A stretch of 64,000 nucleotides of DNA from Saccharopolyspora_C sp047200635 (GCF_047200635.1 NZ_JBJZOI010000015.1:94474-158473); one strand, 5' to 3'; positions 8,236 through 17,031 are shown, numbered from the stretch's first letter. The notes: generated by a model not told the origin, from the sequence alone. Numbers and translations are program-made.

Positions 8236-9275
8236 AGGCGGCGACGGTGGTGCCGGGCCGACCGGAGTCGGCGGGGGTGTCAGACCTGCCGGAGCCGAGC
8301 CCGGACGCGGGCGAACTGCTGGTGGACGGCCTGCTGGCCGGTTCCTGCGCGACCGATCACGACGTGGTGCACGCCTCGCACGGAGCGCTGCCACCGGGAC
8401 AGGACCGGTTGGTGCTGTTCCACGAATCCCTCGGCCGGGTGCGCCACGCCCCCGCGATCAGCGGGTTCGCCGAGGGGGATCACGTGGTGGGCGTGGTGCG
8501 CCGCCCCGACCCGGAGCCGTGCCCGGCCTGCGCGGCGGGGCAGTGGGACTTCTGCCTCAACGGCGGCTACACCGAGTGCGGGATCAAGGAGCTGCACGGC
8601 TTCGGCTCGCAGCGCTGGACCATCGAACCCCGTTTCGCGATCAAGGTCCCGGCGTCGCTGGGCGACGCGGGCGTGCTCACCGAGCCCGCTTCGGTGGTGG
8701 CGAAGGCCTGGGAGCAGGCCGAGCTGATCGGCCGCCGGGCCTACTACGCGCCGCGGCACGCGCTGGTCACCGGTGCCGGGGCGATCGGGCTGCTCGGCGC
8801 GCTGCTCGGGGTGCAGCGCGGGCTGGACGTGCACGTGCTGGACCGGATGACCGAGGGCCCGAAGCCGGAGCTGGTGCGGCGGCTGGGCGCGACCTACCAC
8901 ACCTCGCTGGACGACCTGGGCTGCGAACCGGACGTGGTGATCGAGGCGACCGGGGCGGGCGAGGTGGTGTTCGACGTGCTCCGCCGGACCGCGCGCAACG
9001 CGATCACGGTGCTCACCGGCATCGCCGGGCACGACCGGACGCTGCCGATCCCCGCCGGGGCGATCAACGACGAGCTGGTGCTGGACAACGACGTGGTGGT
9101 GGGCAGCGTCAACGCGAACCTGCGGCACTACCAGCTGGCGGTGCGGGCCCTCGCCGAGGCCGACCAGTCCTGGCTCGGCGACCTGATCAACCGCCGGGTG
9201 CCGCTGAGCTCCTGGACCGACGTGCTCACCCGGCAGGACACCGACGTGAAGCCCGTGGTGGATCTGCGGGCCTGA
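8232..9275 (+). CDS. Glucose 1-dehydrogenase-like medium-chain dehydrogenase
   Basis: A 347-residue zinc-dependent MDR protein predicted to oxidise glucose to gluconolactone with NAD(P)+. The N-terminal catalytic domain has CATDHD near residue 39 and HESLGRV (the usual G-H-E has become F-H-E). Structural-zinc cysteines lie in CPACAAGQWDFC plus one Cys eight residues later. The Rossmann motif is TGAGAIGLLGAL near residue 180. GTG at 8232 overlaps the GH15 stop by 4 bp. Coupling to a glucose-releasing hydrolase supports glucose as substrate. It ends at a bidirectional hairpin. Confidence 0.85.
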   Translation: MKAATVVPGRPESAGVSDLPEPSPDAGELLVDGLLAGSCATDHDVVHASHGALPPGQDRLVLFHESLGRVRHAPAISGFAEGDHVVGVVRRPDPEPCPACAAGQWDFCLNGGYTECGIKELHGFGSQRWTIEPRFAIKVPASLGDAGVLTEPASVVAKAWEQAELIGRRAYYAPRHALVTGAGAIGLLGALLGVQRGLDVHVLDRMTEGPKPELVRRLGATYHTSLDDLGCEPDVVIEATGAGEVVFDVLRRTARNAITVLTGIAGHDRTLPIPAGAINDELVLDNDVVVGSVNANLRHYQLAVRALAEADQSWLGDLINRRVPLSSWTDVLTRQDTDVKPVVDLRA

Positions 9276-9307
9276 TCGCCTTCCCTGCGGCGGGCGGTGC
9301 GCCGCGG

Positions 9308-9338
9308 CGAGCCCGCGCCGGAGACCGGCGCGGGCTCG
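9308..9338. terminator. Bidirectional terminator between convergent genes
   Basis: Perfect 13-bp arms (9308-9320, 9326-9338) with a 5-nt loop lie between the dehydrogenase on the plus strand and the lipoprotein gene on the minus strand, and can serve both. Confidence 0.8.
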
Positions 9339-9355
9339 TCCCGCCGCGTTCCGGA

Positions 9356-9982
9356 TCAGAACGCGACGACGCCCTGCGGGGAGGGCTGCAGCGTGCCGAC
9401 CTGGAAGCTCTTGATCGGGAGCTCCACCGGGCTGTCGCCGCCGTCGAGGTCCTTCACGTCGACGTTCACCTCGCCCGCCATGTCGGACGGGGCCGCGGTG
9501 AAGCCGGAGGCGACCTGCGCGTCCGGGTCGCCCTGGCCGCTGAGCTCGACCTTGACGCCGGAGAAGGCGGACCGGCCGGGCTCCAGGGTGATGTCCTGCG
9601 GCGGGCCCGGGTGGTCGAGGCGCTCGCCCTCCGCGTCGGTCGGCTGGTTCGCCATGTTCAGCGGGGTGAGGTCGACCCAGCCGCCGATCTCGCAGGACTT
9701 CTCCGAGGTGTTCTTCATCTCCAGCAGGAACACGCCGCCGTTGGGCTGGGGCTGCAGGGTGATCTCGAAGTCCTCCGCCGCGCAGTTGGACGCGGAGATG
9801 TCGTCGTGGGTCCCGCTCGCGTGGTCTCCCGCGCCGGCCGCGGTGCTGGTCGCGGCGTCGGTGCCCGGGGTCTCCGGCGTCGCCGCGGAGTTCGTGGCGG
9901 CCTGGCCGCCGCACCCGGCGAGCAGCAGCGCGCCCCCGGCCAGGGCCGTCGCGACAACTGCCGTGCGAGTCCGCTTCACCAT
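9356..9982 (-). CDS. DUF4232 lipoprotein
   Basis: A 208-residue secreted lipoprotein. The N-terminus has a basic start, a hydrophobic stretch and the lipobox LLAG-C with Cys24, followed by a Thr/Ala-rich tether. Residues about 65-208 are a DUF4232-type beta-sandwich with two cysteines (NCAAEDFEI and SCEIGGWVDL), probably disulfide-bonded. DUF4232 proteins are common cell-envelope lipoproteins of actinomycetes without known activity. ATG at 9982 has GAAAGG 7 bp upstream. A second protein of similar type is encoded at 17.0 kb. Confidence 0.85.
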   Translation of the reverse strand: MVKRTRTAVVATALAGGALLLAGCGGQAATNSAATPETPGTDAATSTAAGAGDHASGTHDDISASNCAAEDFEITLQPQPNGGVFLLEMKNTSEKSCEIGGWVDLTPLNMANQPTDAEGERLDHPGPPQDITLEPGRSAFSGVKVELSGQGDPDAQVASGFTAAPSDMAGEVNVDVKDLDGGDSPVELPIKSFQVGTLQPSPQGVVAF

Positions 9983-10116
9983 CGTTCAAGCCTTTCGTCG
10001 CCGTGCGCGCCGGTGTTCCCCGCGCTTCCGTCCGTGAGACGTCCGCCCGGCGGAGTGGTTGCGCCGCGGCCGGAAGATTCCACCGAGGCATTCCGATGTG
10101 GACCGGAGCGGTCCGC

Positions 10117-12282
10117 TCAGGACACGTGGTCGGCGATGAAGGCCCGGATCCGCTCCGGGGAGCAGGGCCGGGCGAAGAAGTAGCCCTGGCCGGTCTCGCA
10201 GCCGATCTCGGCCATCCGCCGGGCCTGCGCGTGGGTCTCGACGCCCTCGGCGGTGACGGTGAGCCCGAGGGTGTGCGCGAGGTCGACGAGGGTGCCGACG
10301 ATGCGGGCGTCGACCGGGTCGGCCTTCTCCGGGTCGCGCAGCCCGGACATGAACGATCCGGCGATCTTGAGCTCGTGCACCGGCAGGTGCCGCAGGTAGG
10401 CGAGGTTCGAGTAACCGGTGCCGAAGTCGTCGATCGCGATCCGCACGCCCATCTTCGTCAGCGCCCACAGCGTCTCGATGGGCTCGTCGGCGGTGCCCAT
10501 CACGGCGCTCTCGGTGAGCTCCAGCTGCAACCGGGAGGGATCGAGGTGCGTCTCGCGCAGGATCGCCTCGACGTCGGAGGCGAGGTTCGGGTCCCGGGAC
10601 TGGCGGACCGCGAGGTTGACGCTGACGAACGGGGCCGCGTCGCCGAACTCGTCCTGCCACTCCTTCGCCTGCCGGCACGCCTGCCGCAGCACCCAGCGGC
10701 CGAGCGGCACGATCAGCCCGGTCTCCTCGGCGAGCGAGATGAACCGGTCCGGCCCGAGCCTGCCGAGGTCGGGGTGCCACCAGCGGGCGAGGGCCTCGAC
10801 GCCCACGACGCCGAACTCCCGCAGCCCGACCAGCGGCTGGTACTCGACGAAGAACTCCTCGCGCTCCAGCGCGGCGGGCATGGTGGCCGACAGCCGGTAT
10901 TGGGCGACCTCGGTGGCGTTGCGCTCCGGGTCGAACAGCGCCCACTGCCCCTTGCCCTCGGCCTTCGCCCAGTACAGGGTCACGTCGGCGTCGCGCATCA
11001 GCTCGGCCGCGCTCTGCCCCTGCACCGGGCGCTCCACGATGCCGATGCTGGCGGAGACGGACAGCTCGTGGCCGCCGATGCGGACGGGTTCGACGAGCGC
11101 GTCCAGGATCTCGTCGGCGATCTCGATGGCCTGCTCGGTGCTGGTCGAATCCTCGATGAGGATGACGAACTCGTCGCCGCCCATCCGCGCCACCATCCGG
11201 TCCTCGCCCCGCACCGAGAGCGCGAGGCGCTCGGCCACGGCGACGAGCAGGTCGTCTCCGACGTGGTGACCGAGGCTGTCGTTGATGACCTTGAACCCGT
11301 CGAGGTCCATGTAGCAGAGCGCGACCCGGTCGCCGGACCGGCGGCTGCGCATCGCCGAGGTGAGCCGGTCCATGAACAGCGCCCGGTTCGGCAGCCCGGT
11401 GAGCGGGTCGTGCATGGCCTGGTAGCGCAACCGGTCCTGCAGCAGCTTCCGCTCGGTGACGTCCTCGACCATCGCGACCTGGTAGAGCGGCATCCCGTCC
11501 TCGCCGCGCACCAGCGAGACGATGACCTCGGTCCAGGCGCGGGTGCCGTCCGGCCGGGTGAACTGCTTCTCCACCCGGTACTGGTCGCGCTCGCCGCGCA
11601 CCAGCTCCTCGTAGAGCCGCCAGAAGCCCTCGGAGTCGGCGGGGTGCAGCCAGTCGTGCATGGTCATCCGGCGCAGCTCCTCGCTGGCGCGCCCGAGGAT
11701 GCGCCGCAGCGAGGAGTTCACCTCCAGCACGTGCCCGGCCATGTCGGCGATGCAGATGCCGATCGCGGCCTCCGCGAAGATCGCCCGGAACCGGGCCTCG
11801 CTGGTGCGCAGCGCCTGCTCCACCGCGTCCCGGGCGTCGAGCACGGCCTGCCGGATGGCTTCCTGCTCGTCGAGGGTGCGTTTGCGGGCGGCCTGCACGA
11901 ACCCGGTGCACAGCGAGCCCTGCAACGCCGCGATGCGCCGCCGCCGCTCGTGGTCCTCGGTCAGGTGCAGCGCGCCCAGGAAGCGGTCGCCGAGCAGGTC
12001 CACGGTGCGGGCCAGCGAATCGGCGCTGGTGAAGTGCACGGCGACGAGGTCGTCGCCGACGTCGTGCGCGGGCCCCGGTTCGAACGGGTCGGACAGCAGC
12101 GCTTCGAGCAGGCGGTCGGTGTAGCCGAGCAGCCTGCCCTCGACCTCGGCGCTGGTCATCGGGACGTAGCTGGTGCCCATCAGCGCCTGGGCCCAGTCGG
12201 CCGCGAATCGCCTGCGGTCGGCTCTGCTCACCGCCGGCTCCGTCTCCTGAGCGCTGGTGAGCGGCGTGGTCCACCCCGTCAT
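10117..12282 (-). CDS. PAS-GGDEF-EAL cyclic di-GMP protein
   Basis: A 721-residue cytosolic signalling protein. Residues about 1-160 are an undefined helical region. A PAS domain follows (about 160-285), then GGDEF and EAL. GGDEF is intact (ARMGGDEFVIL), but the residues at the usual RxxD inhibitory site read GEDR. The EAL domain keeps VEALARW, ELTES, DDFGTGYS, AEGVE and the GQGYFFARP glutamine; the catalytic Lys is present, but KID reads KIA. Both activities are plausible. ATG at 12282 is preceded by GGAGGGG; the longer reading to 12405 is rejected. Confidence 0.9.
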   Translation of the reverse strand: MTGWTTPLTSAQETEPAVSRADRRRFAADWAQALMGTSYVPMTSAEVEGRLLGYTDRLLEALLSDPFEPGPAHDVGDDLVAVHFTSADSLARTVDLLGDRFLGALHLTEDHERRRRIAALQGSLCTGFVQAARKRTLDEQEAIRQAVLDARDAVEQALRTSEARFRAIFAEAAIGICIADMAGHVLEVNSSLRRILGRASEELRRMTMHDWLHPADSEGFWRLYEELVRGERDQYRVEKQFTRPDGTRAWTEVIVSLVRGEDGMPLYQVAMVEDVTERKLLQDRLRYQAMHDPLTGLPNRALFMDRLTSAMRSRRSGDRVALCYMDLDGFKVINDSLGHHVGDDLLVAVAERLALSVRGEDRMVARMGGDEFVILIEDSTSTEQAIEIADEILDALVEPVRIGGHELSVSASIGIVERPVQGQSAAELMRDADVTLYWAKAEGKGQWALFDPERNATEVAQYRLSATMPAALEREEFFVEYQPLVGLREFGVVGVEALARWWHPDLGRLGPDRFISLAEETGLIVPLGRWVLRQACRQAKEWQDEFGDAAPFVSVNLAVRQSRDPNLASDVEAILRETHLDPSRLQLELTESAVMGTADEPIETLWALTKMGVRIAIDDFGTGYSNLAYLRHLPVHELKIAGSFMSGLRDPEKADPVDARIVGTLVDLAHTLGLTVTAEGVETHAQARRMAEIGCETGQGYFFARPCSPERIRAFIADHVS

Positions 12283-12687
12283 GCGCGTGGCGCCCCTCCG
12301 CTCGTCTGTCGTCGGCTCGCCCCCTCGCCCCTGGTCCGGTTCGCCCTGGTGGAACGGGTCGTTCGGAGCATACGACCGGCACCGAGGGGAGGTCGAACCA
12401 TGCACATCCGCCCACCCAGGGTAGCCATTCGCGTCGAACCGGCAGGCCAGCAGCCCCTCGCGGCGGGTCGGCGGGACGTCGTTTCACCCGACGGTCGAGT
12501 CCGGGCCGCGCACGAAGTGCGGATTCCCCTCACCAGGGCTGAGATGTCGTCAGGAGGATCACGCAGTCCGGATTGCGCCGTTCCGGCTAATCATCCCGTT
12601 CCGCCGTGCCGCCCCGAGCCCCATTCGACACACTTCCGTTCCAGTTGCCGCGCTTCCCCCGCCCCTATCCCCGAGAGGGCCCCTTCG
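12283..12687. other. Divergent intergenic region, no gene
   Basis: This 405-bp gap separates the cyclic di-GMP gene from the divergent lysozyme gene. No coding sequence is supported. I searched it for a riboswitch, because actinomycete cell-wall hydrolase genes often carry one, and found no convincing match. Confidence 0.5.
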
Positions 12688-13536
12688 ATGACGCATTCGA
12701 GTGGACGCGCTCGCCGGCGCGGCCTGATCTCCCTACTCTCGATCACCTGGGCGTGCGCGCTGCTCGCGGTGCCCGCGCACGCAGGCACCTCTCCCTCCCG
12801 AATGGAGCAAGCCATGAGCTCCCAGGTGAACGAACCCGTTGATCACGCGATGGGGTCCCAGATCCGCAAGCACGAGGGCGAAGGCGAAGGCGAAGCCCGC
12901 GCGGTTCCCGAGGCCTCGCCGCTGGCGACCGTCGAGGGCATCGACGTCAGCGGCCACCAGCGCAACGTGGACTGGCCCGCCCACTGGAACCAGGGCAAGC
13001 GGTTCGCCTTCGTCAAGGCGACCGAGGGCACCACCTACGAGAACCCGTACTTCGCCCAGCAGTACAACGGGTCCTACGACATCGGCATGATCCGCGGCGC
13101 CTACCACTTCGCGCTGCCGGACGTCTCCAGCGGCGCGGCGCAGGCGAACTTCTTCGTGGACAACGGCGGAGGCTGGTCGCCGGACGGCAAGACGCTGCCG
13201 GGGGCGCTGGACATGGAGTACAACCCCTACGGCGACACCTGCTACGGGCACTCGCCGAACTCGATGACCGCGTGGATCAAGGACTTCTCGGACACGTACT
13301 TCCACCGCACCGGCCGCTACCCGGTGATCTACACCAGCACGAGCTGGTGGGACCGGTGCGCGCGCGGGGACTTCAGCTCGACCAGCCCGCTGTGGATCGC
13401 CCGGTACGCGGGCTCGGTCGGCGCGCTGCCGTACAACTGGGGCTTCCACACCTTCTGGCAGTACAGCTCGACGCCGATCGACCAGAACGCCTTCAACGGG
13501 GGCTACGCGCAGCTGCAGGCCATCGCCCGCGGCTGA
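12688..13536 (+). CDS. Secreted GH25 lysozyme (muramidase)
   Basis: A 282-residue exported hydrolase cleaving the MurNAc-GlcNAc bond of peptidoglycan. A Sec signal peptide ends near AVPAHA (residue 32). A charged linker with a (GE)n stretch follows. The GH25 domain runs from GIDVSGHQRNVDW (about 88) to the end, with the catalytic pair in LDMEYNPYG (D and E). The C-terminal part ends FWQYSSTPIDQNAFNGGY, typical of the Cellosyl/Chalaropsis type. ATG at 12688 has GAGAGG upstream. A 15-bp hairpin follows the stop. Confidence 0.93.
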   Translation: MTHSSGRARRRGLISLLSITWACALLAVPAHAGTSPSRMEQAMSSQVNEPVDHAMGSQIRKHEGEGEGEARAVPEASPLATVEGIDVSGHQRNVDWPAHWNQGKRFAFVKATEGTTYENPYFAQQYNGSYDIGMIRGAYHFALPDVSSGAAQANFFVDNGGGWSPDGKTLPGALDMEYNPYGDTCYGHSPNSMTAWIKDFSDTYFHRTGRYPVIYTSTSWWDRCARGDFSSTSPLWIARYAGSVGALPYNWGFHTFWQYSSTPIDQNAFNGGYAQLQAIARG

Positions 13537-13550
13537 TCGCCGCCCGGACG

Positions 13551-13589
13551 CGCCCCGCCCGCCCCGCTCGCGCCGGGGCGGGCGGGGCG
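13551..13589 (+). terminator. Terminator after the lysozyme gene
   Basis: Perfect 15-bp GC-only arms (13551-13565, 13575-13589) with a 9-nt loop, 14 bp after the stop codon. Confidence 0.85.
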
Positions 13590-13646
13590 TTCGTCGTGCG
13601 GGCCCCGGTTCGCCGGATCCGCGCCGCCGACGCCGGTCGAGCTGCG

Positions 13647-14807
13647 ATGATCATCCGCATGGGTGACGTCGATCCGCGCTCCGGGGCACCGGTGCGGCGG
13701 GAGCGCCGCGCGGGGCTGGTGCTGACCATCGCGCTCGCCGTCGCGGTGCTGGCGGCGACGAGCACCGGGCTGCTGCTGTTCGACCAGCGCAGCACCGGCG
13801 CGGACGCGCTGCGCACGGGCGGGCTGGCTGCGGGCTCGGTCGTCGCGCTCTACGCGCTGTGGCTCAACGACCGCAGGCGCCGCGTCGAGGAGCGGCGGCA
13901 GGAACTCGACCAGCGGCGGCAGGAGCTCGACCGGGAGCGCTACGACCTGGAGCGCAGGCGGCAGGAGCTGGAGGACCGGCGCACCGATCACGACCGGGAC
14001 CGCGCCGACGACGAGCGCTTCGCCCGCGCCGTGGAGCTGCTCGGGCACGAGGCGGACCAGGTGCGGGTCGGCGCGATGCACGCGCTCGCGGGGCTGGCGC
14101 GCGGCCGCCCGCACTACGCGCAGACCGTGCTGGACGTGCTGTGCTCCTACCTGCGCCGACCGTTCGGGCATCCGAAGTGGACGCTTCCCGAGCTGCTGCC
14201 CGAGGGTGAACAGCCCTCGATCGCGCCCGAGCTGGAGCGGGAGCGGCACGCCAGGCAGACCGCGCAGCGCCTGATCATCGAACTGCTGCCGACGCGGGAC
14301 GATCCGGACCCGCCGATCTACGACCTCGACCTGACCCGCGCCTGGCTGGAGCGCTTTAGCCTGGCGGATCGCGTGGTCGGGCGAGTCGCCGCCTACCGCT
14401 GCCGGTTCCGGCACACCACGAACCTGAGCCGCGCGCTGTTCCACGGCAACGCGCACTTCCGGGATTCGGTGTTCCTGGGCCGGATCCGGGCAACGGATTC
14501 GATCTTTCACCGCGCCGTCGAGCTGCGCGGCATCCGCACGGTCGAGCCGTGCGACTTCGACCGGGCGCGGTTCGCGCGGAACGCGGACCTGAAGCGGATG
14601 AACTGCGCGCGCCGGTGGTTCGTCCGGGACGTCGAGTTCGGCGGTGCGGTCGATCTGCGCTCGGCGCGGCTCACCGGCGGCATCGACCTGCGGCTGAGCG
14701 CTCCGCCGGGCGAGGTGCTGCTCGACGACCTGCTGGTCGCCGAGGGCTCCACCCTCCCCGCCGAGTGGGATTCCGTCGGGGCGCGGCAGGAGCAGGCGAA
14801 TGCGTGA
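13647..14807 (+). CDS. Membrane-anchored pentapeptide-repeat family protein, copy A
   Basis: A 386-residue protein with two N-terminal membrane helices (LVLTIALAVAVLAATSTGLL and LAAGSVVALYALWL), a charged coiled coil rich in RRQELD heptads (about 75-125), the conserved block FARAVELLGHEADQVRVGA, and a C-terminal region of degenerate pentapeptide repeats (for example ALFHGNAHFRDSVFLG). The family is widespread in actinomycetes and uncharacterised. The start is uncertain: ATG 13647 or 13659, neither with a good ribosome site. Its stop overlaps copy B by 8 bp. Confidence 0.75.
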   Translation: MIIRMGDVDPRSGAPVRRERRAGLVLTIALAVAVLAATSTGLLLFDQRSTGADALRTGGLAAGSVVALYALWLNDRRRRVEERRQELDQRRQELDRERYDLERRRQELEDRRTDHDRDRADDERFARAVELLGHEADQVRVGAMHALAGLARGRPHYAQTVLDVLCSYLRRPFGHPKWTLPELLPEGEQPSIAPELERERHARQTAQRLIIELLPTRDDPDPPIYDLDLTRAWLERFSLADRVVGRVAAYRCRFRHTTNLSRALFHGNAHFRDSVFLGRIRATDSIFHRAVELRGIRTVEPCDFDRARFARNADLKRMNCARRWFVRDVEFGGAVDLRSARLTGGIDLRLSAPPGEVLLDDLLVAEGSTLPAEWDSVGARQEQANA

Positions 14808-15756
14808 GCACGGCCTGGCCGCGACCGTCACGCTCGCGGCCCTGGCCTTGTTCGGCGTCAGCACGGCGCTGCTGGTGTTCGACGGCCGGGTGAACGGCGC
14901 GGACGCGCTGCGCACCGGCGGTCTGGCGGCGGGTTCGGTGGTCGCGCTCTACGCGCTGTGGCTCAACGACCGGCGGAGGCGGGTCGACGAGAGCAGGCAG
15001 CGGCTGGAGGGGGCGCGCACCGAGCTCGACCGGGAGCGCATCGCCGACGAGCGCTTCGCCCGCGCCGTGGAGCTGCTCGGGCACGAGGCGGACCAGGTGC
15101 GGGTGGGCGCGCTGCACGCCTTGGCCGGGTTGGCCCGCAGCTCTCCCGGCCACACCCAGACCGTGCTGGACGTGCTGTGCTCCTACCTGCGCCGACCGTT
15201 CGGGCATCCGCACCACGACCACGGCGAGTGGGAGCGGGACGAACGCGACGCGGCGGACCGCGAGCTCCAGGTGCGGCTGACCGCGCAGCGGCTCATCACC
15301 GACCTGCTCCCGCCCGCCGAGGAGGACTCGCCCGCCTACGACCTGGACTTCACGAACGCGGCGCTGGAGTACTTCGACCTCTCCGGGCGCCGGATCGGGA
15401 CCCTGGTGGCCAGGCACGCGCGGCTGTTCCACGACAACAACCTGAGCCGGTGCGAGGTGACGGGTCCGGCGTGGCTGACCGGGGCGTCCACCCGCGCGGG
15501 CGGCCGGTTCCGCTGCCGGGACGCGGTGTTCCGCGGCCGGGCCCAGTTCGCCGGGGTCGAGTTCGGCGGACCGGCCGCGTTCGACCGCTCGGTGTTCCAC
15601 GGCGTGGCCGACTTCGACGGCGCGGCGCTGCACTCCGAGGTGAGCTTCGCGGGCTGCCGCTTCGAGGGCGCGGCGAAGTTCGCCGACGCCACCGTCGAGG
15701 GCACCGAGCTGGACGCGCTGCTGAGCGCGGCGGCCCACCGGCCGACGCCGCGGTAG
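14800..15756 (+). CDS. Membrane-anchored pentapeptide-repeat family protein, copy B
   Basis: A 318-residue paralogue of the preceding gene with the same order: two membrane helices, a shorter coiled coil, FARAVELLGHEADQVRVGA, VLCSYLRRPFGHP, then pentapeptide repeats that are more regular here (AQFAGVEFGGPAAFDRSVFH). Two DNA blocks of 60 and 54 bp are identical to copy A, while the C-terminal halves differ. This suggests duplication with recent homogenisation of the central domain. The ATG at 14800 lies inside the end of copy A, so the pair is probably co-translated. Confidence 0.75.
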   Translation: MREHGLAATVTLAALALFGVSTALLVFDGRVNGADALRTGGLAAGSVVALYALWLNDRRRRVDESRQRLEGARTELDRERIADERFARAVELLGHEADQVRVGALHALAGLARSSPGHTQTVLDVLCSYLRRPFGHPHHDHGEWERDERDAADRELQVRLTAQRLITDLLPPAEEDSPAYDLDFTNAALEYFDLSGRRIGTLVARHARLFHDNNLSRCEVTGPAWLTGASTRAGGRFRCRDAVFRGRAQFAGVEFGGPAAFDRSVFHGVADFDGAALHSEVSFAGCRFEGAAKFADATVEGTELDALLSAAAHRPTPR

Positions 15757-15829
15757 CCGCCGCGCTTCCCGGTTCTGCCACCATGGGAAGCGGAACAGCG
15801 CTCCGGCGGCGCTGGGAGGGAGCGGCGCG

Positions 15830-16399
15830 GTGGACGAGGACACGACCCGGCCGAAGCGGGCGGACGCGCGGCGCAACGAGCGGACGCTGCTCGACGCGGC
15901 CGCCAAGGTCTTCGTCGCCTCCGGCGTGGACGCGCCCGTGCGCGACATCGCGGCGGAGGCGGGCGTCGGGCTGGGCACGATCTACCGCCACTTCCCGACC
16001 CGGTCGGACCTGATCATCGCCGTCTACCGGCACCAGGTCGACGCCTGCGCGGAAGCCGGGCCGGAGCTGCTGGCCAGCGGCACCTCCCCGTACGAGGCGC
16101 TGCGCCGGTGGATCGCGGAGTTCGTGGACTTCCTGATCACCAAGCACGGGCTGGCGCACGCGATGCAGTCCGATGACTCGGGGTTCGACGCGCTGCACGC
16201 GTACTTCCTGGACCGGTTGGTGCCGGTCTGCGCCGAGCTGATCGCCGCCGCCGAAGCCGCCGGGGAGGTCCGCTCCGATCTGCGGGCGCTCGAACTCATG
16301 CGCGGCGTCGGGAACCTCTGCATCGGCGCGGGCACCGATCCGCGCTACGACGCGCGCCACGTGGTCGGCCTGCTCGTCGACGGACTCCGCCGGACCTGA
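15830..16399 (+). CDS. TetR family regulator
   Basis: A 189-residue TetR repressor. The N-terminal helix-turn-helix (residues about 15-60) contains IAAEAGVGLGTIYRHFPTRS. The C-terminal ligand domain is typical of small-molecule-responsive members and has no assignable ligand. GTG at 15830 is preceded by GGGAGGG. It follows the pentapeptide pair by 73 bp on the same strand. A 10-bp hairpin overlaps the stop. No divergent partner gene is present, so its targets are unclear. Confidence 0.9.
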   Translation: MDEDTTRPKRADARRNERTLLDAAAKVFVASGVDAPVRDIAAEAGVGLGTIYRHFPTRSDLIIAVYRHQVDACAEAGPELLASGTSPYEALRRWIAEFVDFLITKHGLAHAMQSDDSGFDALHAYFLDRLVPVCAELIAAAEAAGEVRSDLRALELMRGVGNLCIGAGTDPRYDARHVVGLLVDGLRRT

Positions 16400-16423
16400 G
16401 CGCGGTTCCGCCCGGAACCGCGC
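16400..16423 (+). terminator. Terminator after tetR
   Basis: Perfect 10-bp arms GCGCGGTTCC/GGAACCGCGC with a 4-nt loop start immediately after the stop codon. Confidence 0.75.
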
Positions 16424-16625
16424 ATCGCACCAGATCAGCGCATTGTGCACATTGTTCCGAGCCCTGGCGGACATTGGGCCTTCGGCCACGAAGCGGGCGT
16501 GCTCATTGTTGGCTGGATACCGGGTCCCGGCCCTGCCTAGCGTCATCGGTGAGCGGCGCTCCGAGGGAGCGCCCGACACGCCACGGCCGATCGATCGAGA
16601 TCGGCTCGAACTGGGAGGACCTCTC

Positions 16626-16979
16626 ATGCGCTCGAAGGCATTCCGCCTCATCGCCGGAGCCACCGCCGGCACCGCCGCCTGCATGGCGCTGCTCGTCGCG
16701 CCCGCCTCGGCCGCGCCGGACATGGGCACCAAGGCCGGCCACACCTACTCGGTGACGTGCAAGGGCGGCAAGGCGAACCTGTCCTGGTCCACCGGCACCA
16801 TCAACACCCGGGTCTACTACAACAACCACTGCTCGACCACGGCCAAGGTCTCGGTGCAGCTGTCCGACGCGGAGAACACCTGGCTGGAGTGCCTGTCCAT
16901 GCCGGCGGGCACGAAGAGCAGCAAGGAGTTCAACCACGGCCTCACCGGCTCCATCGACAAGATGATCAAGGGCTGCTGA
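16626..16979 (+). CDS. Small secreted cysteine-containing protein
   Basis: A 117-residue exported protein of unknown function. A Sec signal peptide (RSKAFRLIAGATAGTAACMA, cleavage near ASA-AP at about residue 34) precedes an about 83-residue mature domain with four cysteines (SVTCKGG, NNHCSTT, WLECLSM and the C-terminal GC), enough for two disulfides. The mature part is Thr/Ser/Lys-rich and looks like a small beta protein. ATG at 16626 has GGGAGG upstream. The upstream DNA has several CATTG repeats. Confidence 0.7.
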   Translation: MRSKAFRLIAGATAGTAACMALLVAPASAAPDMGTKAGHTYSVTCKGGKANLSWSTGTINTRVYYNNHCSTTAKVSVQLSDAENTWLECLSMPAGTKSSKEFNHGLTGSIDKMIKGC

Positions 16980-16992
16980 GCCGGGCTCGCGG

Positions 16993-17031
16993 CCGCCCCG
17001 CCCGCCCGATCCAGCCGGGCGGGCGGGGCGG
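16993..17031. terminator. Bidirectional terminator
   Basis: Perfect 15-bp GC-only arms (16993-17007, 17017-17031) with a 9-nt loop lie between two convergent genes encoding secreted proteins. Confidence 0.85.

Noticed and set aside
12536..12570. GGGCTGAGATG motif resembling part of a TPP riboswitch upstream of the lysozyme gene
   Set aside because: The other conserved TPP segments and a matching stem are missing, and the downstream gene is not a thiamine gene.
10003..12660. Very long plus-strand open frame opposite the PAS-GGDEF-EAL gene
   Set aside because: It is rich in Arg, Gly, Pro, Val and His without domain motifs, while the opposite strand encodes a clear multidomain protein. Only its last part, from 12688, is real (lysozyme).
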